Source: Elephas maximus indicus
Taxonomy: Eukaryota > Chordata > Mammalia > Proboscidea > Elephantidae
Assembly (NCBI RefSeq): GCF_024166365.1
Contig: NC_064831.1
Span: 49,477,768-49,541,767, forward strand
Reading direction: 5' to 3'
Length of the DNA: 64,000 bases
Below the pieces are notes generated by a model that worked only from the letters and a program-made list of their open reading frames with translations, was not told the origin of the DNA and ran no database searches. Numbering within the stretch: the first letter of the stretch is position 1; every line of letters starts with the position of its first letter. The position numbers and the translations under genes are program-made. This document shows positions 52,185 through 62,935 of the stretch, piece after piece.

Positions 52185-52425
52185 GGGTCAGATCTCCACA
52201 TTGCAGGCTTTCAAGGCCCCTGCACGTCTCCTTGTTGGTGGCAGTTTTAAGCGTGTCTGCAATTATTTGATCAGTGCGTCGGGCTGTAATGCAAGCTCCA
52301 TGAGAGCAGAGAGCGATGTCTCTTTTCCTTCTTCCTCACCATTGTGTCTTACAGCCACGCATAGTTTCTAGCATATGGCAGGCACCCAAGAAATATTTGA
52401 CTGAATGAATGTTGAGCTGCATTAA
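52185..52425 (+). repeat. L2 LINE 3' end
   Basis: Tail order GGCTTTCAAGGCCCCTGCAC, GTCGGGCTGTAATGCAAGCT, CCATGAGAGCAGAGAGCGAT, CATATGGCAGGCACCCAAGA and AATATTTGACTGAATGAATG. Confidence 0.75.
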
Positions 52426-52429
52426 CCCT

Positions 52430-52565
52430 TTGTGGGGGTATTATCCTGTTTTATAAGTCAAGAAACAACTGCAGAATACCAAAGATCACGCACTAGTAAT
52501 GGCTGCAGCCAGGACTCCAGAACAGCCCAGCCTGCCTTCACGGCCCAGGTTCTGTCCACCATGTC
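52430..52565 (-). repeat. MIR SINE fragment
   Basis: Reverse-complement MIR: GGTATTATCCTGTTTTATAA, GTCAAGAAACAACTGCAGA, TCACGCACTAGTAATGGC, AGCCAGGACTCCAGAAC. Confidence 0.5.
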
Positions 52566-53214
52566 ATGCTCCTTTCCGTGGTTTGGAGGGGCTCGGGCTC
52601 GTGGGGGAGACGGACAGGAACACAGGTACTGGGTATGTGCTAGCGTCTATGGAAGAAGTATGAACCTGATGCGGGAACGCAGGCAAAGGTGCGGGTCCCC
52701 AGCCTGCTGAAAGCCCGCCCACAGAGAGGAAGCAAAATTATGAGTGGACCGGCTTGTGCACCCTGCTCAGAATCCAAAACTGAGAGGAAGATGGCAAGAG
52801 TTCGGTCGCCCTGGGAGAGGGATGGGGCGGGAGGCAGAAGGAAGGCGTGGGAAGAAGAGGGCTGGTAGCAGCCTTTCTTACATCGCATCTGTTGTGGTGA
52901 GACACGACCCTCAGTCCCACCTGCGGTGTCGAGGTAATTCATTGATGGCACTGGGCAGCCCCAGAGGGTTCGTTCACCTGCACAGGTGGGGCGTCAATGC
53001 GCGAGCTGTTTTGCAGACCGTGGCCTAATCAAATAACTTCTCCCCAGTTTTGCGGGGGAGGCAGCGGAAGCTCAATAACTATTTTTGTGGGAAAGAGGTT
53101 TAGTAAATACGCACCTCGGTTCCTAGCTTAATCAGGCACCACTCGGCACCTCTCCACGCCAGGCAGTCCTACGGCAGGATTGATTTTCCGACAAGCGAAA
53201 TCCCCGCCCGCTGG
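52566..53214. other. CpG-island shore, unique sequence
   Basis: GC content rises toward 53215. Overlapping open frames on both strands (52640-52951 minus, 52744-53028 plus) show no known domain. A purine-rich block (GGGAGAGGGATGGGGCGGG) lies at about 52810-52830. Could include distal promoter elements. Confidence 0.4.
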
Positions 53215-53342
53215 CTCCACGGGCTTGGAGGGGCGGTGAGGGAAACGCAGCGGCGCGGAGGCTATTTTGGGTGTGGGAGCAGGAGGGAGGCGGGCGGGCC
53301 GCCGGGCTGGGCGCGGGCGCGCGGGGAAAGCCTCCAGCTCGG

Positions 53343-53356
53343 GCTGCCACGGCAAC
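53343..53356. promoter_or_regulatory. RFX-type X-box
   Basis: GCTGCCACGGCAAC fits the palindromic RFX consensus (GYNRCC, spacer, RRNRAC) at every specified base with a 2-nt spacer. RFX2 and RFX3 use such sites in promoters of cilium genes; RFX1 uses them more widely. The assignment is from the motif alone. Confidence 0.6.
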
Positions 53357-53439
53357 CGCGTCCAGGCAACGCGCCCGGAAGCCGCTCGGGCGGCGCGCGG
53401 CGGCTGGCACCCGGAGCGGCGAACCGGGCCGGGCAGCGC

Positions 53440-53551
53440 GCTGATTGGCCGGCGCTGCCCGCGGCGCGGCCCGCAGCCGGGCGGCCGGCACAGCCCGCAC
53501 CCAGCGCGCCGGCGAGGACAGGGGCAGCCGCGGCGCGCCGCCCCCCGCGCC
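53440..53551 (+). other. Candidate untranslated first exon end with splice donor
   Basis: Downstream of the inverted CCAAT box, the run GCCCCCCGCGCCG is followed by GTGAGTGCC, a near-ideal mammalian 5' splice site (GTGAGT). No start codon with a credible frame precedes it, so it would be a 5' UTR exon. The transcription start is not determined. Confidence 0.4.
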
Positions 53552-53660
53552 GGTGAGTGCCGCGCCCCGGGCCCCGGCGGCGCGTCCTCCAGCCCCGGGC
53601 GGCGGCTGCTCCTGGGGGCCGCGGTGACCTTGGGCAGCCGCTCGGTAGATTGGCTTGGGA

Positions 53661-56319
53661 GACTGTGCGTGGCCCATGTGACCTGCGGCGGGCGAGAGGG
53701 TTAACTGCATGCTGACGCGAAGGGATGAAGTTGGGCGCAGAGCGCAACTGGCAATGCATTTTTGCCAGGAGCGAGGAGGGGTTGCATGCCAGCAAACCAG
53801 CAGTAGCCCCGAGGATCTGTTTGGGGGAGCTGGGGTGGCACGGATTGCCAGGGGGTTAGGGGCGAGTAGCCGCCCCACCACTCGGAGCTGAGTGACCTTG
53901 GACAGGTTAACCTTTCTGCATCCCCCCCCCCACCCCGCCTTCTCTTTCTTATTTTAAAAGAGGGACTTGGGTTCTTTGCAGTTCCACAGTGCTGTTGTGA
54001 CATTGTCCTGTGAGCTGAGAAAGATCCCCAAAGTACGGTTCTGCAGGTACAGGCTGTGAAAGGTTTAAACGTGCTTATTCTACAGGGAATTTCCATTGAC
54101 TGCCAAAGTGACAAGAGATGTTAGTTCTATGGCAGATTCGGGAGGGAGCTAGTCAGTGGTCCAGGGGGTGGCTTAGCAGGAGGCACAGGTTGAAACCCCT
54201 TTGGTGCCCCAAAGTCATGACCAAAATCAGGGTTAATGCTCCTGCCTTCTGCTTCCCTGTAGTTAATCTAATAGGAAACTTTGTATCTGAACAGGTAAAA
54301 TCAAAACCCAACAGGGGCAGGCAGCAGCAAACGAAGTGAGTCATTTCTTCCATATGCAGGAGACTGTGCGTGTGTGCGTGTGTGTGTGCTTGCGTGCCTG
54401 AGAAGCGCCCTCAGCTTAAAGTCTGTGTGTGCCAATGTTAATTATTTCAAAGGAGTAATCTGAAATAATGCTAGAATGATCTGGACCCAAAGCAGGTGCA
54501 AACATTTGCAGCTTGCTCTTTAAATAGGAGTTAGGCTTGTGAAAGTAAGTATGTTCTTTACTGAGAGATATCCCCAGGATTTGCAAATTGTGTCTGCCTT
54601 CAGGGCCCTGTCATGGAGATAATGTGCAAAGGGGCCCCTAAGACTCAGTAGGCTGTGGCACCTCTTCTGTTTTTAGCACTGGCTGGTGCTAAGAAGACAC
54701 TCAGGCCCCTTTCCATAGTCTCAGCCCTTAAGCTTCTCTTTTCTACGGAGGTGGGACAAGGAAGGAAATACCCTGTATCCCTCTCACACGTCCTGTCTCT
54801 CAGCTTGCCTCTTCTGACTTTATGCTTCCAGACTGCCCTTGACATTCATTTGAATCTGATTCCATCTGTATAAAAATGTGGGCTGGGGAGACAATTTTCA
54901 TTGTTAATGAATAAGCCACTGAAAGCCTGTTTACCAGAGAGCGTAATAATTTTTAATGGTTTACATGTTGGAGACATGGTAGCATTCAGATGGAAAGAAA
55001 AATCCTTACTGCTCGGGAATTAAAACCGTTTAATGAACCGAACGTCATTCCGCCTGGAACGCTCATTAACAAACTGTTTAGCCTCTTGTTTCTGCAGGCC
55101 ACTAACCTACCTTTCAGCCTCTTGTTTCTTGCATCCTGCAGCTATACGCCTGTATATTCTTTCTTCTGCGGCTAGCGGCTAAGCCCATCTGCTCCCCTCC
55201 CCTTGCACCAGAGTCTGAGTGAACAGCTTGCCTGAGAACAGTCCTCTCTACCATCCTCTCCCGTCTCTTTGGAGCAGGGATTGACCTTCTTGCTCTTTAG
55301 TGCCACCTCCAAACCATTACCCCATCACCAATGAAGCCTTGTCTTGAGAAGTTAATGCTGTCTGCTTGTGCTGCTGTACCATCCTTCTTATCTTCTGGAT
55401 CACTGCTTCCCAAGCCTTTGGCTTCCCAGAGCCACGTGGGAGCATTTTGAAAAATGTGGCTTTTTAGACTGTCTTAAACACACTAAATTAGAATCATCAG
55501 GGTGGGTGAGACCTAAAAAGGCTCATTTTAAAAACAAAACGTAAAGAAGAGAGGAGAAGGAGGGGGTGGAGAAGGCAAAGCTCTTCAGGTGAGTTTGAGT
55601 ATAGCCAGGTCTGGGAATCATTCCACTCAATGCATAAAAAAGTAATAAATAAAAGAAACATGAACAACCAGCTTCTTCTCTCTGCTTTGTCTCTTGCCAG
55701 TGGCTTTGGGGTTTGAGGCTCTGTTAATTCACTGATTTTGAAGTTTCTCAACATTAACCCGTATGGCCTTAGTTTCCACTTTGCTTCTACAGCCCACATC
55801 TTGGACTTGTTCAGTCTTGGACATTTCTCCACCTCCAGGATCTGGAACTTGGGCTTCCGTCTGCTAGGCTGATTCTTTCCACCTGCTGCACCTGATCTTA
55901 ACCGTCATGGAGAACTCTGGTCCCTTAATCAGTGACTGTTCCAGGTCTTCAGCGCTTCTCTGGCTTCATTTCTCCACGTGCAGTGTATGTGTTACCAGGT
56001 AGTTTTGCCTGGAATCCTGGGATCCTTTATCTTCGAAACATGTTGGCCTCATATATTCCAGTCCTGAATCTCAAATCACCGTCATTATCTGCTCTTTCTT
56101 CTCCCAGCTTGCCAAGTTATCCAGGAGAAGTCACAAAGACCTCTGGACTGGTTCCATTGAAAATTTTCCTATAGACCTTCTTTTTCTATTAAAAATGGGC
56201 CACCTTTTATTAACACCCTTTGCCGGACCTTTTCCATCCCTTAACCTACCAGTCAGATCCCTCTCAGGAAAAATTTGAGGATGTCCACATCCTAGTTTAC
56301 ATCTCTCTACCTTAATAAA
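53661..56319. other. Repeat-poor unique DNA downstream of the CpG island
   Basis: About 2.7 kb almost without transposons, plausible first intron if the plus-strand donor is real. It includes a C-run (53922-53931), a TG/CG-rich microsatellite (54363-54395) and AT-rich blocks such as 54430-54480 and 54890-54970 that look unique. A weak MER5-like trace may lie at about 55400-55520. No exon is recognised. Confidence 0.4.
54363..54395. repeat. TG-rich dinucleotide repeat
   Basis: CTGTGCGTGTGTGCGTGTGT then GTGTGCTTGCGTG. Short and imperfect. Confidence 0.85.
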
Positions 56320-56515
56320 TGAGCCCTGGTGGCACAACAGTTAAATGCTCAGCTCCTAACCAAAAGGTTGACAGTTCAAACCCACTCAGCAGCCTCGTAG
56401 GAGAAAGACCTGGCGATCTGCTCCTGTAAAGATTACAGCCTCGAAAACCCTATGGGTCCCTTTTACTCTGTCATGTGGGGTTGCTATGAATCGAAATTGA
56501 CTCAACATCTAACAA
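56320..56515 (+). repeat. AfroSINE, long variant
   Basis: Sense: GAGCCCTGGTGGCACAACAG, GGTTGACAGTTCAAACCCAC, GAGAAAGACCTGGCGATCTG, ATTACAGCCTCGAAAACCC and the tail GGGTTGCTATGAATCGAAAT ending in CTAACAAGAACA. First of three head-to-tail SINEs. Confidence 0.9.
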
Positions 56516-56555
56516 GAACAGCACCTCAGTATAAGGTCCCCCCATAACTTACTTA

Positions 56556-56700
56556 TGGAGCCCTGTTGGTACAGTGGTTTAAGCTTTTGGCTGCTAAGCA
56601 AAAGGTCAGCAGTTCAGCCACTCCTTGGAAACACTGTAGGGCAGTTCTGTCCTGTAGGGTCCCTATGAGTTGTGATCGACTCAAAAGCAACAGGTTATAT
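56556..56700 (+). repeat. AfroSINE, short variant
   Basis: Sense: GGAGCCCTGTTGGTACAGTG, GTCAGCAGTTCAGCCACTCC, GGTCCCTATGAGTTGTGATC and GACTCAAAAGCAACAGG. The B-box region has lost several bases. Confidence 0.85.
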
Positions 56701-56715
56701 TTTTATGTTGTTAAG

Positions 56716-56862
56716 GAGCCCTGTTGGCTTAATGGTTAAGAGCTCAGCTGCTGACCAAAAGGCTGACAGTTGAATCCACCAGCTACCCCTTGGGCAGTTC
56801 TACCCTGTCCTTCCTGTAGGGTCACTATGAGTCGGAATCAACCGGACGACAATGTGTTCTTT
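56716..56862 (+). repeat. AfroSINE, short variant
   Basis: Sense: GGAGCCCTGTTGGCTTAATG, GTTAAGAGCTCAGCTGCTGA, AAGGCTGACAGTTGAATCCA, GGGTCACTATGAGTCGGAAT and CAACCGGACGACAATG, then a T-run. Confidence 0.9.
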
Positions 56863-57239
56863 TTTTTTTAAATACATATATGTATATGTAAACACGCACA
56901 TATGTTGTGATTTTTTTTCTAAAGCATTTGGGAGTAAGTTGCAAGTTGGTTGGTTGTTATGTCTGTTTAGTCTCCTGACATCTGGGACAGTTCCTTGGTT
57001 GTTCTTTGTGTTTCACGACGATGACGGCTTCTAATGGGTACAGTCCAGTTATTTTGCACGATGGTCTTTAATTTGGGCTTGTCTGATGTTTTCTCATGAT
57101 TAGATTCAGGTTATGCATTTTTTTTAGGCAGGCATCCACAGGGGTGGTATTGTGCCTTCTTAGTGAATTACTTAATGGTATCATCATCTTCTCTCTAACC
57201 TGAGCTGGAGTGCTGGAGGCTATCCTGACTTTCTACTCT
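56863..57239. other. Unique sequence, nothing recognised
   Basis: About 380 bases after the SINE cluster. The pattern ACATATATGTATATGTA lies at about 56874-56890. Confidence 0.4.
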
Positions 57240-57775
57240 TGGCCACCCTCCCACATTCAGGTGGTCATCCAGCGTTGAAGGTGCTCCTGCACACTCTTCC
57301 TCAGGTTGTCCCTTCCTTTCTGTTTCTACTGCCTCCCTCCTGCTCCAGTTGGCCGAGGAGCCAAGTCCTCTGCAAACCAGCCTCACTCTCCTATTCTAGC
57401 CTTATCTTCTGGTATTTATCAGGGGGAGCCTGGCGTCCAATAATTTCCACCAGTCACTATTCCCTCTGCTTTGTCCTCTCCCCATTTTTCTTGCGCTGTT
57501 CCCCTGGGGTTCCTTTGCCCTGCATTGACTTGGCTCACCTGAGTGTCTTACTCAAATGCCTGTCCTTCAAATGCTTTTCCTGATTGCTGCTTTCTACCTC
57601 CTGGTAGTAACGTCTGGCTTGTACTACTCATTTGGCACTTACGAGCCTCTGCTTTCTTGCGTCGTGGCTATTTATTTTATTTTCCCTGTCAAGTGGAAGC
57701 TCCTTGAGTGTGGGGGCTGTGTCTTTCTCAGCCCTGTAGAGGCTCAATGACCATTTGTTGTCTGGAGTAAATGAT
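57240..57775 (+). repeat. L2-like LINE 3' region
   Basis: Order resembling L2: ATTCCCTCTGCTTTGTCCTC, CTGTTCCCCTGGGG, CTCACCTGAGTGTCTTACTC, AAATGCCTGTCC, then ATTTATTTTATTTTCCCTGT, CAAGTGGAAGCTCCTTGAGT, GGGGGCTGTGTCTTTC and AGAGGCTCAATGACCATTTG. Highly diverged. Confidence 0.5.
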
Positions 57776-60548
57776 TAGAGCCATTACGTGAATGCACGGG
57801 ATGATCTTGTATTTGTCGGGAAGCATCTGCCACGTGGTGGTAGATGTGGGACTCCCACCTTATCCCCAGAGTCTAGTGGGTGTTGACCCCAAATAGGGCC
57901 TGTTAACAAAATGATGGATGATTAGAGAAGGTATTTCCATTTTGTAAATGGAATAAATGATTTGTCCCTGAACATATCTTAACTTGGTATGTGTCAAGAC
58001 AAGGGAAGGACATATTTGATTAACAACAAAAAAAAGAGAAACTTGATGTAGTGTATTACGAAATGGGCCATCTATTTCCTCACATCCCAGATGAACAGCT
58101 GACTGTGAGCGGAGCAATCTCTCGGGCTTGTGTCCTCTCTTGGAGCCCTCCAGCCACCTGCTCCTCCCCTCTTCCTTGTCTGGCTTCTCGTCTCCATCCA
58201 GTGCTTCCATTCCTCCCCTCACTCCTCCTCCTCCTCCTTGTCCTTCTTCTGCTCTTTCCGCCTGATCCTAACTCTTCTATTTCCCTGCCTCTCTGTGTGT
58301 TGGCTTTATTTTTCGACTTATCAACTGGGTTTTATGCCCCATGCATTTTTAAAAGGAGGAGTTTTTGTTTTGGTTTTTTAAGATGAAACCAAATTGCTTT
58401 TTACTACTCCGTGGTCTTTTGAAGACCACCCCCCCACCCCATGGCTCAGTGGTTCTTGATATTTTTAAAATGTAGTTACCAATGACCATAAAGTGGTTTA
58501 TTTGAACATAGTTGATTCTGCTACATCAGAAAAGATACCGGGGAATGTGCTGATTGACAAACATCAAGAGGCCTGAAATTTTCAGTCTTTGCTAAGGCAA
58601 AACTGGCATTTGAGGCCAGAAATCAGATTTTAGGGTGGCAAGTTGTTGAGGTCCTTCAGGACTGCAGCAGCGCTCCAGGCGCTTCTGGCCAGGCTGGGCG
58701 GTCAGCTGCCTTCCCCCTTAAGGACACTTCAGTAGAGATGACACACTCTCTGGATAGATGAGGTGGCTACAGAAGTGAAGGAGAGAGGAAATGCTGCTCT
58801 AGCTGAGTGTGGCTGAAATAACAAGCGCGTTTATGTGGGAGAGAATGTCCGGGGGCAGCTTTTGCTTTATGGGATTCTTAAATTGTTTAACTGGGAAGAT
58901 GTTATTCAGAAACCCCTGGTGCCTTCAGCTTGTTGTTTGTTTATTTCAGATTTCTCCCCCCGCCCCATTTTTAATTATCTCTGGATGAGTTCAGGAGTCC
59001 TCCCCTGCTCTCTCTAAAATGGTTATAAAATTAATGCTGTGAACTCAAGAAGTTGCTCCAAATAAAAGAGCCTCTTCTTTGCAGAGGAGCCCAGCCCCCG
59101 CCCTCTGCATCTGTGAAAAAGGGCAGTGACTGGAGGCTGAGTCCTTCTTGCGAGTCCAGATCCTTAGCTTTGCAGCCAGAGCTTCATGTAGTGCCGAATC
59201 CCCAAATCCCAGTGGGCATTCTGTCCGCATCAGGGGCCAAAGGCATGGCTCCCCTCATCTTTCAGGTCCTTGGTCCATCTGGAGGTGCAGGTAGAGATTA
59301 GTAGGTAGAGAGTTTACGCCCGTTTTTAATTTTTTTTTCTGTTCTGAGTGTTGCTTTGGCAGATCCCCTTTTTAACATTTGGTAATATGTCTTCTTTAGT
59401 GCTAGAGAGAAAAGTTGCCAGATATAGCTGTTGATCACAATATAACACCCTGAAAGTAATATTAAGACACTTCTCTTTTGGTGTGCATGTGTGCATGGGT
59501 GTGTGCCCGGGCTCACTGAGGGGCCACCTGAAGCAGACTGCCAAGCTCGCAGCTGGAAGGGACCTTGAGTCAGCAACTGATATGCCATTTGGGCAGAGCA
59601 GCTCAATAATTAAAACGATGGGTTTTACCAAGTTAGAAAAAACAAAAAGCAAGTGAACAAATATTTATGAGTGTCTTTGAAGGGGCACTGTGCTAGGCTT
59701 CACGGGGGTTACAGACTCCTGTAAGATGTGGTCCCTGCTGCCCAAAGTCGCTCAGTTGGGGAGATAGAATTCATGAAAAGTTTAAATAACAATGGAAGAT
59801 TTAAATAGCATTGCAAAATAGCTGTTATTAATAGATGAGAACAAAAACCAATCTGTTTTTGTAGGGGTTCTCCTGAAAATGTTAACATCATTCTAAGCTA
59901 TGGAGAATGAATTAAAGCAGCATCAGCAGCCATTTCTAGGGTCTCAGGGGTTCAGGTGGTTCCAGTCTGTCTATGAGTCTGTCTGGACCTGACAGAGGCC
60001 ACATGTATGTTGCAGATTTATGGACCCTTCCAGTCAATCAGCAGCAACTGCGCTGTACTGGCCAGAAGACCATAGCAGATGTTCTGAGTGTTCTGAAGTT
60101 CACTTTTTATGGGTCCGAAACAATGGAATGAGGCTAGGGTAAATTAACAGCCAATATGTTTTTTTTATGTTTTAATTGAGCCACATGGTCTCTTAAGCCC
60201 AGAATTGGGCATGCGTCGGCACTGGGTTTTTGGGCTCTGGTTTTAATAGCTGTAAGTAAGCAATTTCTGCTTTTGTTTTTTTTTTTTTTTGTTGTTGTTG
60301 TTCATCAGTTCACCCTTTTATTGAAAATGTATTATTAAATGTTTGTCATTGTGAAAATAATACACTTATTAAAGATCATTGTGAAAACAAGAAAGAGTAG
60401 ACTAAAAATGTACCCAATGGCCACTATTTACATTTTTATTACTTTCTTTCCACTGTTTAAAAAAACAATATTACCATAACCATACTTTTAGTACTGGAAC
60501 CCCCCATCATACCCTCTCCAAGATAGTTGAGAGATTTCTGGATTACAG
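57776..60548. other. Repeat-poor unique DNA
   Basis: About 2.8 kb with no named repeat. It holds a pyrimidine-rich block (58130-58260), a C-rich run at 58428-58440, a T-run followed by GTTGTTGTTGTT at 60280-60301, and AT-rich tracts. Open frames such as 58051-58386 fall in the pyrimidine block and look like composition artefacts. Confidence 0.4.
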
Positions 60549-61150
60549 GTACTACAGATGGAATCGTGTTCCCCAAAACGTGTTGTAAATCCTAATCTCT
60601 ATACCCACTGCCGTCAAGTTAATTCCAATTCATAGCAACCCTATAAGACAGAGTAGAACTTCCCCATAGGGCTTCCAAAGCTGTAATCTTTATGGAAGCA
60701 GACTGCCACATCTTTCTCCCAAGGAGCAGCTGGTGGTTAGCAGCCAAGTGCTTTAACCACTTTGCCTCCAGGGCTCCTCCTAACCTCTATGCCTGTGGTT
60801 ATAATCCCATTTGGAAATGGGTTGTCTTTGTTATGTTAATGAGGCAGGGTTAGTGTGGAGAGTGTCTTGAGTCAATCTCTTCTGAGATATAAAAGTGATT
60901 AAACAAGCGAGCAGAGCAGAGATGGGGGGAGATGCCAAGCCACATGAAGATCTGCAAGGAACGCTGGGCCCACAGATGTCAAAAGGAGACAAGGACCTTC
61001 CCCCAGAGCTGACAGAGAGAAAGACTTCCCCTACAGCCCGCACCTGAATTTGGACTTCTAGCCTCCTAAATTGTGAGAAAATAAATTTCTGTTTGTTAAA
61101 GCCACCCATGTGTGGTATTTCTGCTATAGCAGCACTGAATAACTAAGGCA
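60549..61150 (+). repeat. MaLR-type LTR (family A), plus strand, split by a SINE
   Basis: CAGATGGAATCGTGTTCCCC, AAATCCTAATCTCTA, then after the SINE TAACCTCTATGCCTGTGGTT, TTTGTTATGTTAATGAGGCA, GAGATATAAAAGTGATTAAA, GACAAGGACCTTCCCCCAGA, ATAAATTTCTGTTTGTTAAAG and GCTATAGCAGCACTGAATAA ending CTAAGGCA. Confidence 0.75.
60606..60778 (-). repeat. AfroSINE inside the MaLR LTR
   Basis: Reverse-complement long variant: CACTGCCGTCAAGTTAATTC, CCCCATAGGGCTTCCAAAGC, GGAAGCAGACTGCCACATC, GGAGCAGCTGGTGGTTAGCA, ACCACTTTGCCTCCAGGGCT. Target duplication CCTAATCTCTATACC (60591-60605) and CCTAACCTCTATGCC (60779-60793). Confidence 0.9.
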
Positions 61151-62016
61151 GAGGGGTTAGAAATTAGCCCCATTCTAAAGAAGACATGGGGTAATGTAAA
61201 ACTGAAAAATGTCACGGTGTATCAGGTAGGCTTCATCTACCATTGACCTAGTGTGTACAGGGAAGAATGTTTGGGTGTGAGGTCACTCAAATTCTTAGAG
61301 GCCATGCAAAGCCTTATGACATAACCTTCCACTGGTGACTTGCCCAGAGTTCCCCAGATCTACCTCATAACCATAATACCATCTACATCCCCAAATATGC
61401 TAGCCCCATGGTATCCTGAGGACTGCCCACCTATTCTCCATCACTGTGGTCAGGGTGGGGAGTGGCGGGGCTGCCTATGAGGAGGGAGTGCCCATTGTGC
61501 TGTTGTCATTTCCTTTGTCGCCCCCTAATCTGAGCCCTGTGGTTAATTGATGGAAGGCACCGGCTATTATCAGTGGTCCTTATATTGGCCTTTTCATCAA
61601 CCCAGATACTTTGGCTTTGGAAATTAGGCATCCTGTCCCCAGTTGCACAGCCCTCTTCCTCCTTGTACCAAGAGCAGATGATTTACCCAGATGCCAACTC
61701 TTCACACCACAGAGGCAATTCCAGCAGTTTGGCATGTGGTCAGGGGAGAGGGGGCGGCATGAAATGTGGCCTCAAGTCCATAGATGTACCCATGCATGGA
61801 GGGAGGGGGCGCCGGTGGGCAGCTCAGATGGGAGTGGGAAGGCAAGGAGATAGCACACAGAGGGGTGGTGGTTGTTTTGTCCTTGACCTTGGGTCTCCTA
61901 AGATCATCCATCTCTGCTGGTTTCTAAGAGGAGGACCCAAGAGGAAGTGGAAGAGGAGGGAGCTTGGCAGCAGTGGCACTGGTAATGGTGGTAGAACTTA
62001 AACATTTGCAGGGTCC
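61151..62016. other. Unique sequence, nothing recognised
   Basis: About 870 bases, moderately GC-rich after 61420. Two overlapping plus-strand open frames (61573-62001 and 61611-61853) cover a G-rich stretch and match no known protein. I see no splice or codon-use support for an exon. Confidence 0.4.
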
Positions 62017-62028
62017 TTTAAGCCCGCT

Positions 62029-62187
62029 GGAAGCCCTGGTGGCGTAGTGGTTAAGAGCTGCGGCTGCTAACCAAAAGGCTGGCAGTCCGAATCCACCAGT
62101 TGCTCCTTGGAAACCCTGTGGGGCATTTCTCCTCTGTCCTATAAGGTCACTATGAGTTGGGCTCAACAGCAACAGTTTTTTTTTTTT
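62029..62187 (+). repeat. AfroSINE, short variant, well preserved
   Basis: Sense: GGAAGCCCTGGTGGCGTAGT, GGTTAAGAGCTGCGGCTGCT, TGGCAGTCCGAATCCACCAG, CCTTGGAAACCCTGTGGGGC, GGTCACTATGAGTTGGGCTC and a T-run. Target duplication TTTAAGCCCGCT (62017-62028) and TTTAAGCCCACT (62188-62199). Both promoter boxes are readable. Confidence 0.95.
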
Positions 62188-62385
62188 TTTAAGCCCACTA
62201 AGTTAAAATGTTTGCACCACCTAAATTTTGGAGGCGTGGAGCAAAGCCCTAGTTTGCAGGCCCTGACTATAAATTCATTTTCAAATCTTGCTTTTGAAAA
62301 AAAAAAAAAAACCTTAACATTATAGCTAGTCTGTACATATTTTTTATGTTGTTGCTTCATAGTCTTTGTAATCATTATTTTAAAT

Positions 62386-62660
62386 TGTTGTCGTCAGGTG
62401 CTGTTGGTTCCGACTTATAGTGACCCCATGTACAACAGAACGAAACACTGCCTGGTGCTGTGCCGTCCTCATAGTCGTTGTTATGCTTGAGCCATTGTCG
62501 CAGCCACTGTGTCAATCCATCTCGTTGAGGGTCTTCCTCTTTTTCACCTACCTTCTTCTTTACCAAGCATGATGTCCTTCTTCAAGGACTGCTTCCTTCT
62601 GATAACGTGTCCAAAGCATGTGAAACGAAGCCTCACCATCCTTGCTTCTAAGGAGCAATA
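62386..62660 (-). repeat. RTE 3' end, 5'-truncated
   Basis: Reverse complement: TTGTTGTCGTCAGGTGCTGT, TGGTTCCGACTTATAGTGAC, ACAACAGAACGAAACACTGC, GCCACTGTGTCAATCCATCT, CCAAGCATGATGTCCTTC and TTGCTTCTAAGGAGCAATAG. A short relic with an intact 3' UTR. Confidence 0.85.
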
Positions 62661-62935
62661 GCTATTGATATTTGTGTGAGTGGATGTGCCACGTTTTAAT
62701 TAACCATTCTTCTGTTATAGATCATTTAACCAATAATCATCCATAGAAATCCTAACATCTAGATAAGATTACATGTTGTTTATTGACAAAACACCCTAGG
62801 GGTAGAGATTTGATAAACAGTAGTTACTGCTGCCCTGGAATTCCAATTCTGTGGTCCCCAGAATGTATAGGGCAAGACTGAGTTCTGTGCATGCCCTGAG
62901 ATTAACAATTTGACTTCCCTTCAAACTGTGTTTTT
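62661..62935. other. Unique sequence, nothing recognised
   Basis: Short gap between two RTE copies, AT-rich, with no feature. Confidence 0.4.

Larger units (their letters stand above)
53215..53660. promoter_or_regulatory. CpG island, probable host gene promoter
   Basis: By far the most GC- and CpG-rich stretch of the window (for example GCGCGGGCGCGCGGGGAAAG at about 53310-53330 and CGGCGCGCGGCGGCTGGC near 53390), free of repeats. It contains an X-box (53343-53356), an inverted CCAAT box in CTGATTGGCC (53441-53450), GC-box-like GGGCGG stretches, and a splice donor at about 53552. In mammals such islands almost always mark promoters. I cannot identify the gene, and transcription could be in either or both directions. 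Confidence 0.8.

Noticed and set aside
53132-53881. 249-codon minus-strand open frame across the CpG island
   Set aside because: Open only because GC-rich sequence lacks stops. Overlapping long frames exist on both strands in several phases, the residue content is Ala/Arg/Pro/Gly and no domain is seen.
61573-62001. 142-codon plus-strand frame as a host exon
   Set aside because: Gly- and Arg-rich translation of a G-rich stretch, overlapped by other open frames; no splice sites or domain support.
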